Below are positions 16,456-26,020 of a DNA stretch of 64,000 bases, piece after piece. The position numbers and the translations under genes are program-made. The notes beneath the pieces were generated by a model that saw only the letters and a list, made by a program, of their open reading frames with translations, was not told the DNA's origin and ran no database searches. How positions within the stretch are numbered: position 1 is the stretch's first letter; each line of letters begins with the position of its first letter. Origin of the DNA: JANXLS01 sp037129555 (GTDB taxonomy: Bacteria > Planctomycetota > SZUA-567 > H5-PLA8); contig JBAXUS010000007.1 in assembly GCA_037129555.1 (NCBI GenBank), positions 8,675-72,674 on the forward strand, in the 5' to 3' direction.

Positions 16456-19074
16456 CTATCGTGTTTGGAAGAGGGAATTCAAGACGATTTCGTGCACGAG
16501 TGTTCGTATGCCACCACCTTGCTTTTCGGTGCGCTCAACCAGTTCATTCAACGCTGCACGATCGCTGAAAAAAACATCGCGGCCTGTCGCGTATACGGTC
16601 AACTGCCGCGCGAGATTGAGCAAGAGTTGGTGCTTGTCTGAAGTCAGAAGCGTCTTGAATTCTGCGATGGTTGCAAACTTCCGCTCGTCTGCCATTTGCC
16701 CGCTGGAATCAACGGGTTTACCGAGTTTAAAGCTGATGACGATGCGCGGATCGATGCTGCCGCGCGGAGCGGGATCGCCGTCGCCGATGCTGCGATATCG
16801 AGTTCGGAACCCACCGATGACGTCGAACGATTCCAGCGCGAAACCCGGCGGATCGATCTTCGTGTGACATGACGCACACGTCGCGTCGGCGCGGTGTTTG
16901 TCGAGTTGCTCGCGGATCGTCGTGGCACCTTGAACATCCGGTTCGACTGCGGGTACATTCGGTGGTGGCGGTTCTGGCGGCTTGCCGAGCAAACGCGCCA
17001 TGACGAAGGCTCCGCGCACGACAGGCGACGTGGTTGTTCCGTTCGCGGTGACTTTCAATACCGCGGCCTGCGTCAGAAAGCCTCCGCGCGGACAGTCTTT
17101 GGGTAACGTCACGCGGCGGATGCCGGGACCACTGACTCCAGAAATTCCATAGTGAACCGCGAGCTTTTCGTTGAGCATCGCAAAATCGGATTGAATGAGA
17201 TAACCAGCATCGAGATTTTTTTCGAGCAGTTCGCGGAAGTACGCGCGGGTTTCGGAGACCATTGAATCCTGCATGTACGGATTGAATTCTGGATACAGTT
17301 TTTTGTCCGGATCGTTCGCAGCAATGGAACGCAGCTTCAACCACTGGCCGAGAAAATCGTCGATGAATCGCTGCGCCTTTTCGTCTTTGAGTAGCCGCTC
17401 AATTTGCTCGTTGAGAACGCTCGGTTCGTGGAGTTTTCCGGATGCGGCGAGAACGGTCAACGTTTCATCAGGCATTGAACGCCACATGAAATACGAGAGG
17501 CGCGACGCGAGTGCGAAATCGTCAAGCTTTCCTGCCGGTTCGATGTGGTACAAGAAATCTGGCGAGCATAACGCGGCGCGATACGTCCATCGCATCGCGG
17601 TCTCAAAACAGTCGCCGGCTTTCAACCGCGTTTCGACGTTCGCCACGTATTGTTTTCGGACGCTTTCACCCACCGGTCGGCGAAATGCTTTCGGAAGAAA
17701 ATCAGCGAGCAGTTTGGCCGCGTCAGTAAGCGCGTCTTTCGGCTCGACGGTCCATATACCTTTCTCAGGTTCCGGCTTGTTCTTTCCGCCGATGATTTCC
17801 TGCTTGAGCACATGCCGAATTGGCGGGCGAACATTTTTGTGACTGGCGGGAACGAATTCAGTGATCGGTAAATCACCGAATAATTGTTTGTGCGCAATCG
17901 GCGGCCACGTTTCGTTGAACGGTCCTTCGACATCCACCCAATCGCTCGCGACACAGGGACCTGTGAAGCCCATGGTGCGATCTTTCTGGCCCCACGTTCC
18001 GACGCGGTACAGGACGACCGGAGCCAACGAGGCCGCGTTGAATCCGAACGATTCTTTGAAGTTCAGCCAGATGTTCATCTCGTGGATTTTGGATTCCAAT
18101 GACGGCGCGTCGTAATATCCGAGCACGTAGCTTGGGTGCTGTCCGCCGCGTCCGTTTTCGTTAAATTGAACCACTGTGAGACGCGCCGCTTCAACTCCGC
18201 GCGAAGGCAGAATCAGTCCCTTGTCCCATTGAAAACTGAAGAAGGAGGCGCGGATTCGGTAGCGACCGGGATACAGCGTTGTGAAGTGCCGGAAGTACGC
18301 GTTCCACGATTCGTCTTCGTGACGGAAGACGCCGACGCTGCTCATTCGGCTGAACATTCCGGCCTGTTCGTGCGGACCATGTCCGATGTGGGCGTAAGCT
18401 CCGGCGGGCGGACAAAGCGGATCGATTTTCTTGTCGCGCAGCAACATTGCGTCGCCTTGCATGAGCATCAAATCAGTCTCGTAATTGTCTGCTAGCGACA
18501 GGCGCATCAGCGTCTTGGGCGGGGCGGTGGGGTGGGTGGCGATGGCCATGTTCAACGTGCTATCCGCGGCTTCGATATAGCGCGCCATGTTGACGTGTGA
18601 AATGTCGAGCGCGTCGCTATTGGTATCGAATCCGAGGGCGGTACCATCGGAGGGAAGCCCCGCTTGTAACGCGATGCCCGGCATGTCGAACAAATCCCGC
18701 ATTGTACTTTCGTATTCCAAACGCGTGAGCCGCCGCAGACCCGTCCGACTTTCAGTGGCGAAACGAGAGCGTTCGGCATCGACGAGAGCCGTATTCAATT
18801 GCGCTAGAAATGCGCTCTTGTCTGCTTCAGGCGGCTGCTTCTTATTCTTGGGTGGCATCTCTCCGGACGCGACGCGGTCATGGACTTTCACCCAGCGCGC
18901 AAACGTCTCGGGATCAGCGAAATCACGTTTCAGCGCGGTGAGATCGAGGTTGCCTTTTTTCGCATCCGCGTCGTGGCACTTATAACAGCCTGCGTCCAAA
19001 AACGTGTTCAAATCCGCAGCGTGTGTTGTTGCGCACACGAACATCAAACAGGCAACTAAAACGATCCGCATCAT
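16456..19074 (-). CDS. DUF1587/DUF1592/DUF1588/DUF1585 c-type cytochrome protein
   Basis: An 872-residue exported protein (signal MMRIVLVACLMFVCATTHA) of a family nearly confined to planctomycetes and related PVC bacteria. A CxxCH heme site lies at Cys30-Tyr-Lys-Cys33-His34 in the N-terminal PSCyt-like part. LRRLTRLEYESTMRDLFDMPG (DUF1587) follows, then the LADFLPKAFRRPV and DDFALASRLSYFMWRSMPDETL segments (DUF1592/1588). The C-terminal CASCHTKIDPPGFALESFD carries a second CxxCH. The start overlaps the DUF1552 stop by 4 nt (ATGA), so the two are translationally coupled. The family is thought to take part in exported redox chemistry on carbohydrates, but no reaction is established. Confidence 0.9.
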   Translation of the reverse strand: MMRIVLVACLMFVCATTHAADLNTFLDAGCYKCHDADAKKGNLDLTALKRDFADPETFARWVKVHDRVASGEMPPKNKKQPPEADKSAFLAQLNTALVDAERSRFATESRTGLRRLTRLEYESTMRDLFDMPGIALQAGLPSDGTALGFDTNSDALDISHVNMARYIEAADSTLNMAIATHPTAPPKTLMRLSLADNYETDLMLMQGDAMLLRDKKIDPLCPPAGAYAHIGHGPHEQAGMFSRMSSVGVFRHEDESWNAYFRHFTTLYPGRYRIRASFFSFQWDKGLILPSRGVEAARLTVVQFNENGRGGQHPSYVLGYYDAPSLESKIHEMNIWLNFKESFGFNAASLAPVVLYRVGTWGQKDRTMGFTGPCVASDWVDVEGPFNETWPPIAHKQLFGDLPITEFVPASHKNVRPPIRHVLKQEIIGGKNKPEPEKGIWTVEPKDALTDAAKLLADFLPKAFRRPVGESVRKQYVANVETRLKAGDCFETAMRWTYRAALCSPDFLYHIEPAGKLDDFALASRLSYFMWRSMPDETLTVLAASGKLHEPSVLNEQIERLLKDEKAQRFIDDFLGQWLKLRSIAANDPDKKLYPEFNPYMQDSMVSETRAYFRELLEKNLDAGYLIQSDFAMLNEKLAVHYGISGVSGPGIRRVTLPKDCPRGGFLTQAAVLKVTANGTTTSPVVRGAFVMARLLGKPPEPPPPNVPAVEPDVQGATTIREQLDKHRADATCASCHTKIDPPGFALESFDVIGGFRTRYRSIGDGDPAPRGSIDPRIVISFKLGKPVDSSGQMADERKFATIAEFKTLLTSDKHQLLLNLARQLTVYATGRDVFFSDRAALNELVERTEKQGGGIRTLVHEIVLNSLFQTR

Positions 19075-20348
19075 CGAGCCAGCTCCAATCCGGTCATCGT
19101 GCCTTTGGAGGTCGAGAACGATCCCGCTTCGATGCCCAATCGTTGCAACATCGAGACGTACAGATTGCTCAGCGGATAATTGTTCTTCGTGTCGAACGCG
19201 AGATGCTGGCCGTGTTTAAAACCGCCGCCCGCGAGCAGCACCGGCAGGTTTACGTTCGAGTGAGAATTCGCGCTGCCCATCGGTGTGCCGTAGAGCACTT
19301 GCGTTCGATCAAGGAGTGATTCGCCGTCTTCTTTTGTTGTGTCGAGCGCGGTCAGGAACGCGTTCAGCGCGTCGAATTGCGCCTCCTCTTTTGCGCGCAA
19401 TTCAGCGACCGCTTCGGGCCGGTTGCCGTGATGCGTGATGTTATGGATCACGGTCGTATCAACAAACAACGTGATCAGGCGCGTCGAATCGGTCTCAATC
19501 GCAAGCTTCATCACGTCAAACATCAGTCGCGTTTTGGCGACAAATTCTTTTGAATCTTCGATGTCGTTTGGAGCTTGGACTTTCACGACCGGCTTCGGTT
19601 TGTACTCCCATTCTTCGGATGTGTGCAATCGCTTTTCAAGTTCGCGGACAGACGTGTAATACTCGTCGAGCCGGTGCTGGTCGTTCTTCGAAAGTACGTT
19701 GTTCAAGCGCTTGGATTGATCGCCCACGAAATCGAGCATGCTGCGGCCTTGGCGCAACGCTTCAACGTTCGCTTCAATTTCGCTGGCCTTGCCTTGAACG
19801 AATAATTTCTGGAACAACTTGCGCGGACTTCGTTCAGCGGGAATCGGGGCACCGCTGCGAGTGAAACTCAAGGTGCTGCCTTCGGTCGTCATCGCCAGTG
19901 ACAGCGACGGGTAACGCGTCGCCACACCGATTTGTTCGGCGGCTAATTGATCGAGCGAAACGGTATTGCGGAAGCCGCCGCGGTCGGGATGCGGAGTGCC
20001 GGTCAGAAAACATTTCTCGGCTGTGTGTCCACCCGTAACGCCAGGCAAACTGACGCCCGAGAAGACCGTCATATTGTTGCGGTGCTTGGCGAGCCGTTCA
20101 AGGTATGGCGTCAAAACGTAGTCGCGTCCGGCTTTTTCCGGAAAGAAAAACTGCGGCATGATGCCCATGTTGGTTTCAATGGCGACCATGCGGCGCGGAA
20201 TTTTTGTTTCCGCTGCACGAGCCGTTGACATGCTGAAAACGGGGTGCATGGCCTCCAGCAATGGAAGCCCCAGAGCAACGCCTGCTCCGCGTAGAAATGT
20301 GCGGCGGGATAGACCGGTTGAGGTCCGCGAAAAATCGTTGGCTGGCAT
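19071..20348 (-). CDS. DUF1552 Tat-exported protein
   Basis: A 425-residue DUF1552 protein. The ATG at 20348 has GAGGT about 6 nt ahead and is preferred to an upstream in-frame ATG at 20384. The N-terminus is a Tat signal (SRRTFLRGAGVALGLPLLEA), so it is exported folded, probably with a cofactor or metal. Family landmarks include FSGVSLPGVTGGHTAEKCFLT-type residues near 105, SLDQLAAEQIG, and PMGSANSHSNVNLPVLLAGGG near the end. DUF1552 is nearly always encoded beside DUF1592 cytochromes; here it comes first and overlaps the DUF1592 gene by 4 nt. The two presumably act as one exported unit of unknown reaction. Confidence 0.92.
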   Translation of the reverse strand: MPANDFSRTSTGLSRRTFLRGAGVALGLPLLEAMHPVFSMSTARAAETKIPRRMVAIETNMGIMPQFFFPEKAGRDYVLTPYLERLAKHRNNMTVFSGVSLPGVTGGHTAEKCFLTGTPHPDRGGFRNTVSLDQLAAEQIGVATRYPSLSLAMTTEGSTLSFTRSGAPIPAERSPRKLFQKLFVQGKASEIEANVEALRQGRSMLDFVGDQSKRLNNVLSKNDQHRLDEYYTSVRELEKRLHTSEEWEYKPKPVVKVQAPNDIEDSKEFVAKTRLMFDVMKLAIETDSTRLITLFVDTTVIHNITHHGNRPEAVAELRAKEEAQFDALNAFLTALDTTKEDGESLLDRTQVLYGTPMGSANSHSNVNLPVLLAGGGFKHGQHLAFDTKNNYPLSNLYVSMLQRLGIEAGSFSTSKGTMTGLELAR

Positions 20349-20510
20349 GGCTGTACCTCGATGGGCGTGACTGCATGGGATCAAATGGAGTTGCGCTTTA
20401 AGATACCCCGGAGCGAGTGGAACTGCTCAGAAATCCTTAAGCGAAATCGGTCCATTTTTCATAGCAGTCAGACGCGCGTGGTTCAAGCCGTCACCCTTGA
20501 AACGTACGCC

Positions 20511-21137
20511 TTAGTGAGAAGCCGAAACCAAATACTGTTCTGCTTGATTCTTCCAGTCGGTAAGTACTTTGGTCGAACAATCAGGACAAATACCGTGGGT
20601 GATTTTGACGCCGGATTTTTTCACGTACGATTCCAAATCATTCCAATAGTTGTCGTCACTTCGAATCTTTCGACACCACGCACACATCGGAAGCAATTCA
20701 TGCAACCGGCGTTCACGAGCTGCGGCTTCTTCCAGTTCTTTGACGCGGCGCACGAGTTCCTGATGGAGTTCAACGGTCCGGACTCCGACCTGCACACGCG
20801 CAAGCAGCTCGTCCCGGCGGAAGGGTTTGGTAATGTAATCGTTCGCTCCTTTTTCAAGGGCTTCGACAATGCGAGTACTTTCAATTTGAGCAGTGAGCAG
20901 GATGACATAGACAGGAATGGAAGCGGGAATATTGCGAATCTGCTGACAGACTTCCAAGCCGGTCAACCCGGGCATATTCCAATCCAGAATCGCAAAATGG
21001 GGCGCGTCCGGCTGCAAGAAATATCGTAACGCGGCCTCGCCGTCAGAAACCGCAATGATGTCATGCCCACGAGACCTGAGCGTTCGTTCAAGTAAAGTGC
21101 GTGAGGGATCGTCATCCTCCGCAATCAAGATGGTCAT
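20511..21137 (-). CDS. Response regulator (REC) with C-terminal four-Cys motif
   Basis: A 208-residue protein. Residues 1-120 are a receiver domain with acidic pocket Glu7-Asp8-Asp9, phospho-acceptor Asp52 in ILDWNMPG and Lys104 in ITKPFRR. A helical linker (120-147) leads to LLPMCAWCRKIRSDDNYW...HGICPDC, with Cys152-x2-Cys155 and Cys184-x2-Cys187, a probable zinc site that ends many sensor and receiver proteins in deltaproteobacteria and planctomycetes. There is no DNA-binding output domain. Start ATG 21137 is chosen because GAGGG precedes it and the receiver fold begins there. No histidine kinase is adjacent, so the partner is encoded elsewhere. Confidence 0.9.
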   Translation of the reverse strand: MTILIAEDDDPSRTLLERTLRSRGHDIIAVSDGEAALRYFLQPDAPHFAILDWNMPGLTGLEVCQQIRNIPASIPVYVILLTAQIESTRIVEALEKGANDYITKPFRRDELLARVQVGVRTVELHQELVRRVKELEEAAARERRLHELLPMCAWCRKIRSDDNYWNDLESYVKKSGVKITHGICPDCSTKVLTDWKNQAEQYLVSASH

Positions 21138-21453
21138 GGACGCCCTCTCCCTCATTTAATAGATGGTGTGTACGTTACAGTATAGCTTTTGATGATAGCA
21201 ATTCGTATTCCACTCATTACGGACGAAACGTCCGATTCGGTGCGGACTGATAAAAAGTAACACGAAGTTTAGGGGTGGTGATTCGATGTTGTGTTTCGAT
21301 AGGGTTCCGATAACAGAAACTCGCTAATATTTCCCACGACCTTCAACTCAACTTGGGGTATTATATGCTCAATAAAAGGGCATGAGTGACGGGTTGAATA
21401 CCCATCCTTTTTTATGAAAATGGTGATTCCATCCAAATCGAGGAATATCAACT
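21138..21453. other. Divergent intergenic region, response regulator / polyol dehydrogenase
   Basis: These 316 bases hold the promoters of two divergent genes. A TATTAT at 21359-21364 is the best -10 candidate for the dehydrogenase, but no convincing -35 is found at 16-18 nt. GAGG near 21441 is the likely ribosome binding site for the ATG at 21454. I see no gene and no strong secondary structure. Confidence 0.5.
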
Positions 21454-22485
21454 ATGAAGGCGCTGGTTCTCACGCAATATAATCACCTTGAACTCCAAGA
21501 CTGGCCCAAGCCTGAAATCGCCGCCGACGAAGTGCTCATTCGCATCGCAGCGTGCGGAATTTGCGGTAGTGACATTCATGGTATGGACGGCAGCACCGGA
21601 CGCCGCCAGCCGCCGCTGATCATGGGTCACGAAGCCGCCGGGACGATCAGCGAAGTCGGCGCGGATGTTCAAGGCTGGGTCGTTGGCGACCGCGTGACGT
21701 TTGACTCGACAGTCTATTGCGGCGAGTGCTGGTTCTGTCGGCGCGGGGATGTCAACCTCTGCGACAAACGCCGAGTGCTCGGTGTCTCAACCGGCGAATA
21801 TCGCCGCCATGGTGCCTTCGCTGAATTCGTCAACGTTCCCCAGCGCATCCTGGTGAAACTACCTGAAGCCGTGACGTTCTCCCAAGCCGCGATGGTTGAG
21901 CCGGTTTCGATTGCGCTCCACGCGGTCCGTCGCACGCCGCTTGAACTCAACGACACGGTGGTTGTCGTCGGTGCCGGGATGATCGGCTTGTTTGTCATCC
22001 AAGCTTTGCGAGCCGCTGGTTGCGGAAAAATATTCGCCGTCGATCTCGATCAATCACGCCTTGACGTGGCCGTGAAACTGGGTGCTGATGAAGGATTCCT
22101 GAGCAACAAAGTCGATGTCCCTGCGGAAATTCAACGCCGCACAAATGGTCGCGGCGCGGACGCTGCGTTCGAAGTTGTCGGCATCACGCCGACGTTGCAA
22201 ACCGCAATTGCCGTGCTCCGTAAAGGGGGGCAATTGACGCTGGTCGGCAACCTCTCTCCCAAGACTGAACTGCCGCTGCAATTGGTGGTCACGCGCGAAT
22301 TGACGCTGCACGGGTCCTGCGCCTCAAACGGCGAATACCCTGCGTGTCTCGACATGATCGCGCGCGGCGTCATCAAAGTCGAACCGATGATCACCGCCGA
22401 AGCCCCACTCAGCGACGGCGATGCGTGGTTCCACCGCTTGAAAATCGGCGGCGATAACTTACTCAAAGTTCTTCTTAAACCCTAA
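21454..22485 (+). CDS. Zinc-dependent medium-chain alcohol/polyol dehydrogenase
   Basis: A 343-residue MDR-family NAD(P)-dependent dehydrogenase resembling sorbitol and galactitol-1-phosphate 5-dehydrogenases. Catalytic zinc ligands are Cys37 in ACGICGSDIHG and the GHEAAG His/Glu; the structural zinc loop is YCGECWFCRRGDVNLC with four Cys. The Rossmann motif VVVGAGMIGLFVIQAL is intact. It heads a cluster with two short-chain dehydrogenases on the same strand (30-nt gap), which suggests stepwise oxidation or epimerisation of a sugar or polyol. The exact substrate cannot be read from the sequence. Confidence 0.88.
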   Translation: MKALVLTQYNHLELQDWPKPEIAADEVLIRIAACGICGSDIHGMDGSTGRRQPPLIMGHEAAGTISEVGADVQGWVVGDRVTFDSTVYCGECWFCRRGDVNLCDKRRVLGVSTGEYRRHGAFAEFVNVPQRILVKLPEAVTFSQAAMVEPVSIALHAVRRTPLELNDTVVVVGAGMIGLFVIQALRAAGCGKIFAVDLDQSRLDVAVKLGADEGFLSNKVDVPAEIQRRTNGRGADAAFEVVGITPTLQTAIAVLRKGGQLTLVGNLSPKTELPLQLVVTRELTLHGSCASNGEYPACLDMIARGVIKVEPMITAEAPLSDGDAWFHRLKIGGDNLLKVLLKP

Positions 22486-22551
22486 CCCAAGAGCCGCGCA
22501 CGCCTGTAAGCGGCCATGTTCGATCAAAATCAATATCAAAGGAAACGCATC

Positions 22552-23283
22552 GTGAAACTGCAAGGCAAAGGCGTGTTGGTGACAGGCGGCGGCAGCGGCA
22601 TTGGTTTGGGTGTCGCACTCGCGCTCGCCAAAGAAGGTTGCCGCGTCCTCATCACCGGTCGCGACGAAGCGAAACTGAAAAAAGCTGCGTCCGAACACAC
22701 AGGCGAAAACTCGATCTTGACGCGCTCGTGTAACGTGGCCTCGCGCGACGATGTGAACGCGACCGTCGCGTGGGCGATTCAAGCCGTTGGCCAGTTGGAC
22801 ATCGTCGTCCACAGTGCCGGCGTCAATGTTCTCAAACGCAAAATGTGCGACCTCGCTCCGAGCGATTTTGATGACGTGCTCGCGACGAACTGCACCGGCT
22901 TCTTCAATATTCTCCACGCGACACTGCCGGGCATGCGCGAACGCAAAGACGGACTGGTCATCAGCATCTCGTCCATCGCCGGAAAGCGCGCGCTGCCGTT
23001 GGGCGGGCCGGCTTACGTGGCATCAAAATTTGCGGCGACTGGGCTTGCGACGTGCGTGGGACTTGAAGAGCGAGCGAACGGAATTCGCATCACCAGCATT
23101 TATCCCGGCGAAGTTGAAACACCGCTTCTTGAAAAACGCGCCGTCCCGGTGCCGATGGAAAAACGAAAGCAGATGGTCCACCCCGAAGACATCGGGCACT
23201 GCGTCGTCGCGCTGGCTCAATTGCCCGCGAATGTGATCGTGCCTGAATTGATCATCACGCCGCTCTATCAAGAGTACATGTAA
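22552..23283 (+). CDS. Short-chain dehydrogenase/reductase (first of two)
   Basis: A 243-residue classical SDR. I prefer GTG 22552, since AAAGGA at 22538-22543 lies 8 nt ahead and the Rossmann strand starts at once (KLQGKGVLVTGGGSGIGLG); an ATG at 22516 would add 12 residues. The TGGGSGIG cofactor motif, HSAGVN (NAG-type) and catalytic YVASK with Ser in SISSIAG are intact. The stop overlaps the next SDR start by 1 nt (TAATG). The tail ends at LITPLYQEYM, a form common in sugar or 3-oxoacyl reductases. Substrate unknown; context points to carbohydrate metabolism. Confidence 0.88.
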   Translation: MKLQGKGVLVTGGGSGIGLGVALALAKEGCRVLITGRDEAKLKKAASEHTGENSILTRSCNVASRDDVNATVAWAIQAVGQLDIVVHSAGVNVLKRKMCDLAPSDFDDVLATNCTGFFNILHATLPGMRERKDGLVISISSIAGKRALPLGGPAYVASKFAATGLATCVGLEERANGIRITSIYPGEVETPLLEKRAVPVPMEKRKQMVHPEDIGHCVVALAQLPANVIVPELIITPLYQEYM

Positions 23284-24092
23284 TGGACTTGGGATTCACT
23301 GATCACACCGCGCTGATCGTCGGCGGAGCCAGCGGAATTGGTCTCGCCGCCGCACGCGCATTTGCCTCTGAGGGTGCGCATGTCGTGCTTTGGGATCGCA
23401 GCGAAAATGTGAGTGACATCGCTGCGAAAATAGCTGATGAATTCTCGATTCGAGCGGCAGGTTTTTTAGTCGATGTCGCAGACGACACCTCCGTACTCTC
23501 TGCGTTGACTCGGACACTTCAAACTGTTGGCCGCATTGAACACGTCGTCCACGCCGCAGCAACGGGGTCAGGAAAATTCGGATTTCCGTTCACGAATCTC
23601 TCGCCCAGCGATTGGCCGCGCGTGCTCAGCATCAACATCATGGGCATGACTCACGTTGCCCATGCGCTCGCGCCGCATCTCATCGAGCACGGTGGCGGGA
23701 CGATGGTTTTCATTGCATCCATCGCTGGCCAAATGGGCTCGCCAACCGATCCGCCATATAGTGCGTCGAAAGCGGCTAACATCAATTTCGCTCAATGCAT
23801 GGCCAAAGATTTGGCGTCTAAAAATATCCGCGTCAATACGATTTGCCCCGGGATGGTGCAGACGCCGTTGAATCGAGCGGTTTGGCAATCGTGGTTCAAT
23901 CAAGCGCCCGACGACCAGCGCTTGAGTTACGACGAGTGGGCGGATCGCAAAATCAAAGCGCTCGTTCCAATCGGCAAATGGCAGACGTCGGAAGCGGTCG
24001 CGGACATGATTGTGTTCGTATCGTCCGCGCGCGCCGAACACGTGACCGGTCAGACAATCAACGTCGATGGCGGCGCTGTGATGCACTCGTAA
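23283..24092 (+). CDS. Short-chain dehydrogenase/reductase (second of two)
   Basis: A 269-residue classical SDR whose ATG overlaps the stop of the first SDR (TAATG), so translation is probably coupled. It has VGGASGIG in the cofactor loop (Val-Gly-Gly in place of the usual Thr-Gly-Gly), VVHAAATG, Ser in FIASIAG, and YSASK as the Tyr-x3-Lys dyad. The C-terminus is the common VTGQTINVDGGAVMHS. Identity to the first copy is low, so this is not a recent duplication. It probably works on the product or substrate of the neighbouring dehydrogenases. Confidence 0.88.
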   Translation: MDLGFTDHTALIVGGASGIGLAAARAFASEGAHVVLWDRSENVSDIAAKIADEFSIRAAGFLVDVADDTSVLSALTRTLQTVGRIEHVVHAAATGSGKFGFPFTNLSPSDWPRVLSINIMGMTHVAHALAPHLIEHGGGTMVFIASIAGQMGSPTDPPYSASKAANINFAQCMAKDLASKNIRVNTICPGMVQTPLNRAVWQSWFNQAPDDQRLSYDEWADRKIKALVPIGKWQTSEAVADMIVFVSSARAEHVTGQTINVDGGAVMHS

Positions 24093-24115
24093 ATCGTTTG
24101 TGATTCAGGCGGGTG

Positions 24116-25867
24116 CTAATTTGATCCGTAATCGCCGCCCGAGCGTGATTCTTTGGGCAGGCTGTCGCGCAGGAAATTCGTGATCGCATCCGTCTCGGTC
24201 ATGCGCATGACGCCCGCGCTGATGGACTTGCATTCTTCAAACGACAAGCCTCGTACAATCTTTTTGATGCCGGGAATCGATGGCGGGGAGATCGAAATCT
24301 CCGTCATTCCAAAGCCGACGAGCGCCGCTGTGAAGATCGGATCACCCGCCATTTCTCCGCACATGCTCACCGGAATGTTTGCTGCGATTGCAGCTTCGAC
24401 CGTCATCTTGATCAATTGCAACACCGCCGGATTTGCACCATTATAGAGGTTCGCGACCAGTTCGTTGCCGCGATCCACTGCGAGCGTGTATTGCGTCAAA
24501 TCATTCGTGCCAATCGAGAAGAAGTCGCACTCTTTCGCCAAGACGTGAGCCTGCAACGCAGCGGACGGCACTTCGACCATGATCCCGATTTCGATTTTCT
24601 CGTCGTAAACCTGGCCTTCGTGTTTGAGGTCGTGCATCGTTTCTTTGACGATGCGGCGCACCCAGCGCAGTTCTTCGACCTGCGTGATCATCGGCACCAT
24701 CATCTTGACTTTGCCGAGCGCCGACGCGCGCAAAATCGCGCGAACTTGAACGCGGAACGTCTCCGGGAATTTCATCGACACGCGGATGCTGCGCAATCCC
24801 AGGTACGGGTTCTGCTCGTGCGTCGTGTGAGTCGGAAGAATTTTGTCCGCGCCCAAATCCTGAGTTCGGACGACGAGCGGTCGGCCATTGAGTTTCAGCA
24901 GACACTTTTGATAGGCTTGGAAATGCGTTTGCTCGTTCGGTTCGATGCCGCTGGTCAGATACAAGAACTCCGTGCGGAACAAACCGATGCCGCCAGCGCC
25001 GTGCTCGAGCGCGCCTTGGATTTCGTCCGGGAATTCGATGTTGGCCATGACGCGAATTTCGCGCCCGTCGGACGTGACAGCGGGCAGATCCTTTTCCAGG
25101 ATCAGCGCCTGCTCGTGCGATTTGATTTCTTCCTGCCGCTTGCGGTAACGAGCCAACGTCCGCTCGTCCGGACGGATGATGACGATGCCGCGGTTGCCGT
25201 CGATGATGATCGTTTCGCCGCCGGAAATATCGGTCGAAACCGTCTCGAGTCCAACGACGGCGGGCATCTCAAATGCGCGCGCCAAAATGGCTGTGTGGCT
25301 GGTCTTTCCGCCAATGTCAATCGCGAACGCTTTCACGACATTGCGGTCAAACGAAGCTGTCTGAGACGGTCCCAAATCGCGCGCAATCACTGCGACAGGA
25401 TTCGTCAAGGAACTCAAATCTTCTTTGCGTCCGCCGAGCAGCACCTTTAATAGGCGCTTCTGTAAATCATGCAAATCGGACCCGCGCTGAATAAACATCT
25501 CGCCGCCGTAACCGGCCAGGCGCTTTGCGATGGCTTTCAACGTCGTCGAGACTGCGTGCTCTGCGGAATATTTTTCGTTCTTGATTTTGTCGATGATCTG
25601 CTTGCGCAAGGAATCATCTTTTAACAACTGCGTCTGGACACTGAGAATGGCTCCGAGACTCGACCCGAGTTGATCTTCAGTCTGCTGTCGGATCGCTTCG
25701 ATTTCAAGATCGACGGTGCGCGCGGCATCTTCGAATCGTGTGATTTCGGCGGGCACCTTATCGTCGGCAATGGCGATTTCAGGAATGCGAACTTCCTCGC
25801 TTTCCATGAGGAACGCTTCGCCAATGTAGACGCCGGGGGAGACAGGGATGCCCTTCAGTATTTCCAT
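24116..25867 (-). CDS. ptsI: Phosphoenolpyruvate-protein phosphotransferase (PTS enzyme I)
   Basis: A 583-residue enzyme I. It transfers phosphate from PEP to its own His191 (GGKTSHTAILARAFEMPAVVG) and then to HPr. The HPr-binding helical part occupies about 20-145. The PEP-binding barrel has GIGLFRTEFLYL, the LGLRSIRVSM segment and SMCGEMAGDP with the catalytic Cys. No ptsH, EIIA or permease gene is adjacent, as is often seen in planctomycetes, where the system is thought to be regulatory (for example HPr kinase-linked) rather than a sugar importer; that is family knowledge plus inference. GGA lies about 6 nt before the ATG. Confidence 0.95.
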   Translation of the reverse strand: MEILKGIPVSPGVYIGEAFLMESEEVRIPEIAIADDKVPAEITRFEDAARTVDLEIEAIRQQTEDQLGSSLGAILSVQTQLLKDDSLRKQIIDKIKNEKYSAEHAVSTTLKAIAKRLAGYGGEMFIQRGSDLHDLQKRLLKVLLGGRKEDLSSLTNPVAVIARDLGPSQTASFDRNVVKAFAIDIGGKTSHTAILARAFEMPAVVGLETVSTDISGGETIIIDGNRGIVIIRPDERTLARYRKRQEEIKSHEQALILEKDLPAVTSDGREIRVMANIEFPDEIQGALEHGAGGIGLFRTEFLYLTSGIEPNEQTHFQAYQKCLLKLNGRPLVVRTQDLGADKILPTHTTHEQNPYLGLRSIRVSMKFPETFRVQVRAILRASALGKVKMMVPMITQVEELRWVRRIVKETMHDLKHEGQVYDEKIEIGIMVEVPSAALQAHVLAKECDFFSIGTNDLTQYTLAVDRGNELVANLYNGANPAVLQLIKMTVEAAIAANIPVSMCGEMAGDPIFTAALVGFGMTEISISPPSIPGIKKIVRGLSFEECKSISAGVMRMTETDAITNFLRDSLPKESRSGGDYGSN

Positions 25868-26020
25868 TTTATTCCGTGAACGAGCAGTTGGTGTGCCAAA
25901 TAGAGCACGTCAGCCGAAAAGAACGAGGGAAAGTAATGGTAAATTGAAAAAAGTCAAGCACAATACTGCTCGAAATTAAACAATACCAAAACAACCGCTA
26001 AATCTCTCTCTCAACCGATT

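Noticed and set aside
24416..25450. Long open frame (344 codons) antisense to ptsI
   Set aside because: Shadow of ptsI with Arg/His/Asp-rich composition typical of antisense frames in GC-rich genes.
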